Assembly: GCA_034431895.1 (NCBI GenBank)
Contig: DAOUCM010000273.1
Coordinates: 1-12,014 of the forward strand
Length of the DNA stretch: 12,014 nt
Reading direction: 5' to 3'
Source of the DNA: JAABUE01 sp034431895
GTDB lineage: Bacteria; Chloroflexota; Anaerolineae; Anaerolineales; Villigracilaceae
The notes under the pieces were generated by a model. It ran no database searches, had not been told where the DNA came from, and saw only the letters and a program-made list of their open reading frames with translations. A program made the translations under genes and the position numbers. Below are positions 5,878 to 12,014 of the stretch, piece by piece (within the stretch, counting starts at the first letter, position 1; each line of letters opens with the position of its first letter).

Positions 5878-6781
5878 ATTTCTTCTTGGCCTGTGGCGGG
5901 TCATTACTTTTCCCTTCCGCCTGGTGTGGAAGATCGTTTCGTTCCCCTTCCGCGCTTATCGGCAGGTACATACCTTCCTGACCGAAGAGCCAGACGAACA
6001 TCCCTTGATAGACGTGCTGAGCGGCGTCGTCAGCGACAAGGAGATGCGCGAGTCGCTGTGGAATCAGGTCGAAGACCTGCGCAAACATCTGCTGCGCTCG
6101 CTGCTGGCGCTGACGATAACAGTGGTCATCTCTTTTGCTTTTACCCAGCAACTCATCGAGTACCTGGCGCGTCCCATTGGCGGCCTGACGGCGCTCAAAG
6201 CCATCGAAGTCACCGAGTCGGTGGGCGTATTCATGAAAGTTGCGCTGCTCTCCGGGGTGGTGTTGGCTTTGCCCTATATCGCCTTCGAGTTCTGGCTGTT
6301 TGCCGCTCCTGGCCTGCGTTCGGCTTCACGGCGCTTCGGTTTGCTCGCCATTCCGCTGGCGACGTTCTTGTTCGTTTCGGGCATGGCCTTCTCTTTCTAC
6401 ATCATGCTGCCGGCCGCCCTGCCTTTCCTGCTCAATTTCATGGGCATCCAGGCGGAATTACGCCCCATGTCGTATTTCAATTTCGTCACGGGCGTCATGT
6501 TCTGGATTGGCATCTCCTTCGAGTTCCCCCTATTGATTTATGTGCTGACCGCCATCGGCTGGGTGAAACCGCAGGCCATGTCGGAGCATTGGCGCATCGC
6601 TATCGTGCTGATTTCTGTGCTGGCCGCGGCCATTACGCCCACCGTTGATCCGGTCAACATGGCCTTGGTGATGGCGCCCATGACATTGCTCTATTTCATC
6701 AGCATTGCGCTGAGCCGCATCGCTTATCGCGGCCGGCAGCGTCAGATGCAAGCGCGCGAGGCAGCCCAGGAGGAAGGATGA
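5870..6781 (+). CDS. tatC: Sec-independent protein translocase TatC with N-terminal extension
   Basis: A 303-residue TatC, the receptor for twin-arginine signal peptides, with six membrane spans. Conserved features are the cytosolic VEDLRKHLLRSL (E69 matching E. coli E15), IAFEFWLFAAPGLR (E140), FVSGMAFSFYIMLPAALPFLLNF (168-190), GISFEFPLLIYVL (E218) and the WRIAIVLISVLAAAITPTVDP segment (241-261). TatC proteins usually start close to the first motif; here about 65 residues precede it, including an Arg/aromatic stretch with FPFR twice (14-17 and 25-28). An internal ATG at 6044 would give a normal-length protein, but its AAGGAG directly abuts the codon. The start at 5870 overlaps tatA by 8 bp, which fits coupled translation. 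A 4-bp overlap joins the next gene. Confidence 0.92.
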   Translation: MRKFLLGLWRVITFPFRLVWKIVSFPFRAYRQVHTFLTEEPDEHPLIDVLSGVVSDKEMRESLWNQVEDLRKHLLRSLLALTITVVISFAFTQQLIEYLARPIGGLTALKAIEVTESVGVFMKVALLSGVVLALPYIAFEFWLFAAPGLRSASRRFGLLAIPLATFLFVSGMAFSFYIMLPAALPFLLNFMGIQAELRPMSYFNFVTGVMFWIGISFEFPLLIYVLTAIGWVKPQAMSEHWRIAIVLISVLAAAITPTVDPVNMALVMAPMTLLYFISIALSRIAYRGRQRQMQAREAAQEEG

Positions 6782-9321
6782 GGTCAGGGACCAGAAGCAA
6801 GTACAGGCTGAGTCTGATCGTTTTGCTGGTCATCTTGCTGACAAGCAGCGCCGGCTGTCAACTGTCCCTGTTTCAATTGCCGGCCTTTTCCACACCCAGC
6901 GGTGCGCCGGCCACGGCCTCTCCTATCCCGGCGGGCCCCACCCCTACGCCGATGCCCATGGCGCAGGTTGTTTTCGTCGCCAGTTTGCCCGAACCGCTGG
7001 CGCCAGGCGAAAACCTGGCCCTTGCCATTTTGGACGAAGTGACCGGCCTGGCGCTGAACAGTGTATTCTATCCCATGCAGCCGCGCGACCCGCAAACGTA
7101 TGCCGTGGCGCTGCCCTTGCCGCTGCACTCGGTGGTCAAATACCGCTATGTGCGCCGCACCAATGCGCAGATTCAGGAAGACAGCAGCGCAGACGTGGCA
7201 ATTCGCTACCGCCTGTATCACGTCACCGCCCCCGGCGAGACGCGCGACATCATCGCCAGTTGGATTGACAAAACATACACCGGCAAGAGCGGCAACATCG
7301 AAGGCGAAGTGTACGCCGAGAATGGCACCCCCCTGCCCAATATCCTGGTGACGGCCGGCGGCCTGCAAACCGTGACCGATTCTGCCGGGCGCTATGCTCT
7401 GAAAGGCTTGCCGCCCGGCACGCATACCCTGGTGGCCTATGCGCTGGATGGGACATACCAGACCTTCCAGCAAGGCGCCAACGTAGTGGAGGGCTTGACG
7501 ACGCCCGGCAAATTGTTTCTGAAGCCGGCTGCGCTGGTCAACATCACGTTCAACGTCAGCGTGCCAGAGAATACCGTGCCGGGAGCGCCGGTGCGCTTGG
7601 GCGGCAACCTCTTCCAACTGGGCAACACCTTTGCAGACCTGCGCGGAGGCCTGAGCGCCGTCGCCGACCGTATGCCTATCTTGACCGCTTTGCCCGATGG
7701 ACGCTACACGATCACCCTGCGTCTGCCGGCCGGCGCCGATGTGCGTTACAAATACACATTGGGCGACGGCTTCTGGAACGCAGAACACAAGTCCAACGGC
7801 GAATTCCAGGTGCGGCAATTGATTGTGCCAGAAACCGATACTGTCCTCACCGACGTGGTCGAGACCTGGCAAGCGGGCGCTTCTTCGCCGATTTTGTTCG
7901 AGGTAGATATTCCTCCCAACACGCCGGTAGGAGACCTCATCTACATCCAATTCAATCCCTACGGCTGGACGGAACCGCTGCCCATGTGGCCGGTGGGCAG
8001 CAATCGTTGGATATATAAATTGTATAGCCCGCTCAGCATTTTAGGCTCGTTTGGTTATCGCTATTGCCGCGCCGGGCAATGCGGCAGCGCCGACGACAGC
8101 GCCACCGCCGGCGACGCTTCGCGTGGACGAGAAGTAGCCACCAGTTTGGCGCCTCAAGACCTCAAGGATACCGTCACACGCTGGATGTGGCTCGAAAACT
8201 CCCAGCCGGGCAGCCTGGTGGGCGTTGCCGTTACGCCTCGTCAGCCGGCTTTCGTGGCAGGCGTGGAGTTTCAGCCCACCTTGCATCCCAATTGGGTCAC
8301 CTCCATCCCCCTGGCCATCCAAAACGTTCAGGCATTGGGGGCCAACTGGATCATCTTCACGCCCACTTGGTCGTTTGCCAGCGCCGACCCGCTGACGCTG
8401 GCGCCCCTGCCAGGCCGTGATTCGTTTTGGAACGATACTTATCGCATGGTGAACCAGGCACGCGCGCTGAACTTGAGCGTAGCCTTGTTCCCTACACCGC
8501 GCTTTGCCCATTGCCCGCAATTGACCTGCGGACAAAGCGAGGATTTCTTTGCTGCCGCACCCCGCAGCGCAGACTGGTGGCAGGCATGGTTCGAGCATTA
8601 CCGCGCCTTCCTGCTCAATTACGCCGACCTGGCAACCCAATCGGGGGCGCAGGCATTGATTCTAGGCGGCGACTGGCTCGCTCCGGCCCTGCCTGGGGGA
8701 ACGCTGGCAGACGGGATCACGCCCTCGGGCGTCCCGCAAGATGCCGAAGCGCGCTGGAAAGCCTTGATTGCCGAAGTGCGAAGTCATTTCCACGGTACGG
8801 TTTTATGGGCGCTGCCATACGAACAGGAAACGCTCACGACCCCGCTCGACCTGCTGAAAAGCGTAGATGGCATCTACCTGCTGTGGAGCATCAAACTGAG
8901 CGATTCGTCTGCTCCCACCAAGGCGGAGATGAAGGAGGAAGCCGGACGCTTGCTGGATACCGGCATCTCGCCCCTGGCCTCAGTGACAGGCAAGCCAGTC
9001 ATCGTCGTCATCACGTATCCCTCTGTGGACGGCGCGGCGCGTGGATGCCTGCCAGACGGCCAGGGCGGCTGCTTGGACTGGAGAACGCTCGGCCCGCCCT
9101 ACCCCGATAACCCCTCCCTGAAATTGAACCTGGGACTTCAGGCCGACATTTACGAGGCCATTTTGACCGCCATCAACGAACGGCAATGGGTGGGCGGTGT
9201 CGTCAGCCGCGGCTATTACCCTCCCACCATCTTACAAGATAAATCCGTATCTGTGCATGGCAAACCAACCGCCGATATTCTCTGGTATTGGTTTCCCCGC
9301 TTGCTCGGCAAGGTGAAATAA
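6778..9321 (+). CDS. Modular lipoprotein with starch-binding-like domains and a glycosidase-like barrel
   Basis: An 847-residue predicted surface lipoprotein. A Sec-type signal peptide ends in SAGC (lipidated C27) without a twin-arginine motif, followed by a Pro/Thr/Ala linker (about 38-62). Three beta-sandwich modules resemble CBM20/48-type starch-binding domains (about 63-165, 252-365, 372-475), each with a V-x-YRY or YKY core. A carboxypeptidase-regulatory-like domain lies at 172-240 (GEVYAENGTPLPNILVTAGG, DSAGRYALKGLPPG). Residues 503-847 look like a TIM barrel related to GH113-type enzymes: IQNVQALGANWIIFTPTW, WWQAWFEHYRAFLLNYADLA, then ALILGGDW. The expected acid/base Glu is replaced (G-D632-W), and KPVIVVITYPS (739-749) lacks the usual Glu. 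A strong AGGAGGA site precedes the ATG, which overlaps tatC by 4 bp. A role in binding extracellular glucan or peptidoglycan is inferred, not shown. Confidence 0.65.
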   Translation: MRSGTRSKYRLSLIVLLVILLTSSAGCQLSLFQLPAFSTPSGAPATASPIPAGPTPTPMPMAQVVFVASLPEPLAPGENLALAILDEVTGLALNSVFYPMQPRDPQTYAVALPLPLHSVVKYRYVRRTNAQIQEDSSADVAIRYRLYHVTAPGETRDIIASWIDKTYTGKSGNIEGEVYAENGTPLPNILVTAGGLQTVTDSAGRYALKGLPPGTHTLVAYALDGTYQTFQQGANVVEGLTTPGKLFLKPAALVNITFNVSVPENTVPGAPVRLGGNLFQLGNTFADLRGGLSAVADRMPILTALPDGRYTITLRLPAGADVRYKYTLGDGFWNAEHKSNGEFQVRQLIVPETDTVLTDVVETWQAGASSPILFEVDIPPNTPVGDLIYIQFNPYGWTEPLPMWPVGSNRWIYKLYSPLSILGSFGYRYCRAGQCGSADDSATAGDASRGREVATSLAPQDLKDTVTRWMWLENSQPGSLVGVAVTPRQPAFVAGVEFQPTLHPNWVTSIPLAIQNVQALGANWIIFTPTWSFASADPLTLAPLPGRDSFWNDTYRMVNQARALNLSVALFPTPRFAHCPQLTCGQSEDFFAAAPRSADWWQAWFEHYRAFLLNYADLATQSGAQALILGGDWLAPALPGGTLADGITPSGVPQDAEARWKALIAEVRSHFHGTVLWALPYEQETLTTPLDLLKSVDGIYLLWSIKLSDSSAPTKAEMKEEAGRLLDTGISPLASVTGKPVIVVITYPSVDGAARGCLPDGQGGCLDWRTLGPPYPDNPSLKLNLGLQADIYEAILTAINERQWVGGVVSRGYYPPTILQDKSVSVHGKPTADILWYWFPRLLGKVK

Positions 9322-9333
9322 AGAGACGGCTCG

Positions 9334-10905
9334 TCACCGCGAATAAATCACAGCCACCGCATTCTCGAACACCGTTCGATAACCGGCCTGGCGGGCAGAG
9401 ACAAGCAGGCTCTCCATTTGCGGGTTCTTGGCTACCCACAAATAATCATAGGTCAAGCCGGTTTCTGCTTCCCACGCTTCCACACAGGTCACTTGACGGC
9501 ACTCTTGCAAACGCGACAACAGGCGCAAGCGGGGGAAAAAGGCTTCACCCAACGTCCACTCCAGACCCTGTAAAGTAGAACGACTGCATCGTCCACTCAA
9601 GGCCGGGAACCACTCTTGCCACGGATCGATCATCGCCCCTTCCTGACCTGTGAGCAGGAAAAAGCAACTTTCCGAGGGCGTATTGGCTGCTACCCACTGC
9701 ATGGCCTGTTGAGGGGCCGGGGGAACCAGGCTGGTACGCAGCATCACCAGGCCGAAAAAAGCGCTTTGCACAAACCAGAAAAACGTCACGCCCAAGAGAA
9801 CCAGCGTTCCTTTTGGAGAAAGAATACCCTCTTCCTTTAGGCCGCTCTCCTGAGTATGCCGCGCCCAAAACGCAGGCAAGGCCTCCATCATCGCCAAGGC
9901 GACCAGCATGGAAGCCGGAAAATGGGCAAAAGCCGGCGCACTGCGCGGCTCGGTGAAGTACGGCAACGCCAGCCAGGCCAAAAAGAAAAAGCGCCGTTTC
10001 CAAATCGCCCATCCTATCCCCACCCATACAAGCGCATGGAAGGGGCCGGTCCAGCCATCTAAGATGGAAAAGTCGCTCAAGAATTTGGTCAGTGGATTGA
10101 GGATATAAGCGCCGCTATGCATCACTGTGAAAAACGGCTTCAGGCCATGATAAGCCAACACACTCCCCCACCAAGGCGAGGTACACAAGGCCACCCCTAC
10201 AGCAATCAACGCCGCTTGCCCTGTACCCTGCCGCGAACGGCCAAAGAAAAGCCAAAACAAAGCCAGGTTTGCCATGGTAGCCAGGGCGACTTCAGGGTGA
10301 CTTAAAACCGCCAGAGTGCCAAAAAACACAGCCCCCAACAGCATTTTTACTTGCCTATCGCGGAACGAACGATAAATGCATTCATCCGTGCATAAGATAA
10401 AGAGCATCCCCAAGGCGCGCGTCAGGCCGCCGCCCATAATGTGCCAGGCAAAACTGCCTGGCAAAAGCGCATACGCCATACTGGCCACGGCGGCGCGTGG
10501 TTTATCCTGGAGGAGCACTTCTGCCAGCCGATAAAATGCCAGGATAGAAAGAAAATTCGCCAGCGGCGGCAGCCAGCGTAAAACCTGTAATGGGGGAATG
10601 CCCACCGCCGCTAACGCCGCACCGAGGTAAAACCCCAACGGCGGATAAGCGAACGGAATCTGAGCCAGGTTGTAGGTGGTAAACGCCGGCAGACGAAAGC
10701 CATTCTCTTGCAAGTCCTGAATCATCGTCAGAAACATCCCCCCATCGTTCAACGGGAAGCCGGCCAAAAGTCCGGGAAAGAAGCGCACGAGGAAACCCAA
10801 AAACAGGGTCGTCCCCAAAATCATGCTTGCCCAATCGTTCGGCACGAGCGGTTTCGAAATACGCATCTCCGCTGAATCGTCATTTCGAGGGTTGATATGC
10901 CACAT
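9334..10905 (-). CDS. Polytopic membrane protein, PMT/GT39-like glycosyltransferase fold
   Basis: A 523-residue membrane protein with roughly ten or more hydrophobic spans. Its layout matches GT-C fold (PMT/GT39-like) proteins: after the first span comes FPLNDGGMFLTMIQDL with an Asp at about residue 54 in the first external loop, then FAYPPLGFYLGA, and SHPEVALA (about 202-209). A soluble C-terminal part (about 430-523) contains QWVAANTP, EWFPALSGR and LQGLEWTLGEAF. GT-C enzymes usually transfer sugars from polyprenyl-phosphate donors on the outer face of the membrane; acceptor and donor here are unknown. ATG 10905 was chosen because it follows a -10-like TACAAT. ATG 10866 (36 residues into the longest frame) is a close alternative, while a still longer start at 10974 would run through the acylase start. 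The gene ends 12 bp from the convergent lipoprotein gene. Confidence 0.65.
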   Translation of the reverse strand: MWHINPRNDDSAEMRISKPLVPNDWASMILGTTLFLGFLVRFFPGLLAGFPLNDGGMFLTMIQDLQENGFRLPAFTTYNLAQIPFAYPPLGFYLGAALAAVGIPPLQVLRWLPPLANFLSILAFYRLAEVLLQDKPRAAVASMAYALLPGSFAWHIMGGGLTRALGMLFILCTDECIYRSFRDRQVKMLLGAVFFGTLAVLSHPEVALATMANLALFWLFFGRSRQGTGQAALIAVGVALCTSPWWGSVLAYHGLKPFFTVMHSGAYILNPLTKFLSDFSILDGWTGPFHALVWVGIGWAIWKRRFFFLAWLALPYFTEPRSAPAFAHFPASMLVALAMMEALPAFWARHTQESGLKEEGILSPKGTLVLLGVTFFWFVQSAFFGLVMLRTSLVPPAPQQAMQWVAANTPSESCFFLLTGQEGAMIDPWQEWFPALSGRCSRSTLQGLEWTLGEAFFPRLRLLSRLQECRQVTCVEAWEAETGLTYDYLWVAKNPQMESLLVSARQAGYRTVFENAVAVIYSR

Positions 10906-10916
10906 TCTGGAGGTGG

Positions 10917-10929
10917 ATTGTACTATAAT
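10917..10929. promoter_or_regulatory. Symmetric divergent -10 region
   Basis: ATTGTA (10917-10922, read as TACAAT on the reverse strand) and TATAAT (10924-10929, forward) are separated by one base and form an imperfect 13-bp palindrome. The forward box is 25 bases before the acylase ATG, leaving room for its GGAGG site. The reverse box is 11 bases before the membrane-protein ATG at 10905, leaving almost no leader. No strong -35 element is seen on either side. Confidence 0.45.
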
Positions 10930-10954
10930 TCCCCAAAACCATTTGGAGGAGACC

Positions 10955-12014
10955 ATGAAAATGCGACGTTTCATCCTGCACGCTCTTACCGGCCTGCTGA
11001 TCGTTGTTTTGCTTCTCGGCGCAGGAGGGACGTATTACTTCAAGTCCTACCTGCCGAACACGGTCGCGCCCAAGTCCTTCCCGCAGATTGACGGGGAGGT
11101 TCAAATCGCGGGCCTCGATGGTCCTGTGGACATCTACCGCGACTCGATGGGCATTCCGCACATCTACGCCAGCACGACGCACGACCTGTTCTTCGCGCAA
11201 GGCTACATCCACGCCCAGGATCGCTTCTGGCAGATGGATTTCTGGCGGCACGTCGGCTCCGGCACGCTTTCGGAGATGTTCGGCAAGGGACAGGTCGAGA
11301 CCGACTCGTTCCTGCGCACGCTTGGCTGGCGCGCCACCGCCGAGAAGGAATACGAAATGCTCAGCCCCGCAGCCAAAGCCATCGCCGACGCCTACGCCGA
11401 GGGGGTGAACGCCTACATCCAGGAACGTGACCCCATCGAACTCAGCCTGGAATACAGCATTTTGACCGGTCTGCTCAACCGCGGCTACCAGATCGAACCC
11501 TGGACGCCGGTCCACAGCCTGACGTGGGGCAAAGCCATGGCCTGGGATTTGGGCAGCAACATGGACGAGGAAATTGCGCGCGCCATCCTGCTCAAAACGC
11601 TCACGCCCGAACAGGTGGCGGAACTCTACCCGGAATACCCGGCGGATTATCCGGTCATCGTGCCGGTAATCGGCGAGCAGGCGGCAGTGGGCAGTGATCA
11701 GTTATCAGTGAACAGTGAGCAGTTATCAGTGAGCAGTTACCCAATCACCATGCTCCAATCCGCCGCTGATAACCTCGCTCTGCTCGATTCCCTCCTCGGC
11801 CCCAAAGGTCCCGACATCGGCTCGAACAGTTGGGCGGTATCGGGCAAATTGACGGCCAGCGGCAAGCCCCTGCTCGCCAACGACATGCACCTGGGGATTC
11901 AAATGCCGTCCATCTGGTATCAGATGTCCATGCACTGCCAGCCCAAGGGCGAGGCCTGCCCCTTCGATGTGACCGGTTTCACCTTCGCCGGCGTGCCGGG
12001 CATCATCGCCGGTC
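10955..12014 (+). CDS. Penicillin acylase family (Ntn-hydrolase) precursor, 3' end missing
   Basis: The frame is open from ATG 10955 to the right edge, 353 complete codons. Family members are made as precursors and cut themselves to expose an N-terminal Ser or other nucleophile; they hydrolyse amide bonds of penicillins, acyl-homoserine lactones or related amides outside the cytoplasm. A signal or membrane anchor (5-27) is followed by the alpha-chain pattern VDIYRDSMGIPHIYA, DLFFAQGYIHAQDRFWQMDFWRHV and AYAEGVNAYI, then a linker, then GSNSWAVSGKLTASGKPLLANDMHLG, where S290 is the predicted nucleophile after the G289-S290 cut. GGAGGAG (10945-10951) directs the start, and a second in-frame ATG at 10961 is possible. 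RRFIL (4-8) recalls a Tat signal but lacks the usual S/T. A 21-bp tandem repeat lies in the linker. The true substrate cannot be told. Confidence 0.87.
   Translation, partial: MKMRRFILHALTGLLIVVLLLGAGGTYYFKSYLPNTVAPKSFPQIDGEVQIAGLDGPVDIYRDSMGIPHIYASTTHDLFFAQGYIHAQDRFWQMDFWRHVGSGTLSEMFGKGQVETDSFLRTLGWRATAEKEYEMLSPAAKAIADAYAEGVNAYIQERDPIELSLEYSILTGLLNRGYQIEPWTPVHSLTWGKAMAWDLGSNMDEEIARAILLKTLTPEQVAELYPEYPADYPVIVPVIGEQAAVGSDQLSVNSEQLSVSSYPITMLQSAADNLALLDSLLGPKGPDIGSNSWAVSGKLTASGKPLLANDMHLGIQMPSIWYQMSMHCQPKGEACPFDVTGFTFAGVPGIIAG
11692..11739 (+). repeat. 21-bp tandem repeat inside the acylase linker
   Basis: Two 21-bp units (11692-11712 and 11713-11733) match at 19 of 21 positions, and a third begins with CAGTTA (11734-11739). 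The shared core is CAGTTATCAGTGA. Similar CAGTTATCAGTGA strings are known to me as multicopy intergenic repeats in some cyanobacteria and Chloroflexota, from recall and not checked. Here the unit length is seven codons, so the open frame is kept, encoding SDQLSVN then SEQLSVS (residues 247-260), about 30 residues before the nucleophile S290. Confidence 0.85.

Noticed and set aside
6044..6781. Shorter TatC starting at the internal ATG 6044
   Set aside because: AAGGAG touches the ATG with no spacing, and the 5870 start overlaps tatA as expected for coupled genes. It is still listed as an alternative to test.
6784..7950. 388-codon open frame antisense to the lipoprotein
   Set aside because: The forward gene has a signal peptide, strong ribosome-binding site and clear domains. 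The antisense product is His/Gln/Arg/Gly-rich without recognisable motifs.
10906..10974. Upstream extension of the leftward membrane protein to 10974
   Set aside because: It would overlap the acylase start and both -10 boxes. The added residues have no family support or ribosome-binding site.

Overview
The window looks like a stretch of chromosome from a GC-rich bacterium, most likely a member of the Chloroflexota (Anaerolineae-like). That placement is an inference. It rests on the gene mix and order (Asp23-family protein, NusB, TatA/B, TatC), a lipoprotein with a Pro/Thr linker and carbohydrate-binding-like modules, a PMT-like membrane protein with a C-terminal EWFP/SGR segment, and two kinds of short dispersed-repeat sequence. 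No rRNA, tRNA, CRISPR array or transposase was found.

Layout. Positions 1-111 hold the start of a leftward gene for a small membrane-anchored protein. Positions 112-805 contain no convincing gene. Most of this stretch is a nested tandem repeat (187-592), followed by a promoter with a possible operator just before the next gene. From 806 to 9321 there are nine tightly packed rightward genes: a PlsC-type acyltransferase, a membrane protein fused to a spermidine-synthase-like domain, a DUF1461/TIGR01906 membrane protein, a FabG-type reductase, an Asp23/Gls24-family protein, NusB, TatA/B, TatC and an 847-residue modular lipoprotein. Gaps are 68 bp or less and four junctions overlap or nearly overlap, so most are probably co-transcribed, with an internal promoter ahead of fabG. 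A leftward PMT/GT39-like membrane protein (9334-10905) converges on the lipoprotein with only 12 bp between them. It diverges from a penicillin-acylase-family precursor (10955 to the right edge, incomplete) through a compact, symmetric promoter region.

Biology. The rightward run mixes membrane lipid and fatty-acid chemistry (PlsC, FabG), envelope proteins (the SpeE-like fusion, DUF1461, Asp23), transcription antitermination (NusB) and Tat protein export. The lipoprotein and the acylase are predicted to act outside the cytoplasmic membrane.

The most unusual points are: (1) the nested repeat, whose 47-nt core can fold into a complete three-way junction; (2) a 21-bp tandem repeat lying in frame in the predicted linker of the acylase, upstream of its autocleavage serine; (3) the lipoprotein barrel, which seems to lack the glutamates expected in GH113-like enzymes; and (4) a TatC with a long N-terminal extension carrying a repeated FPFR motif.
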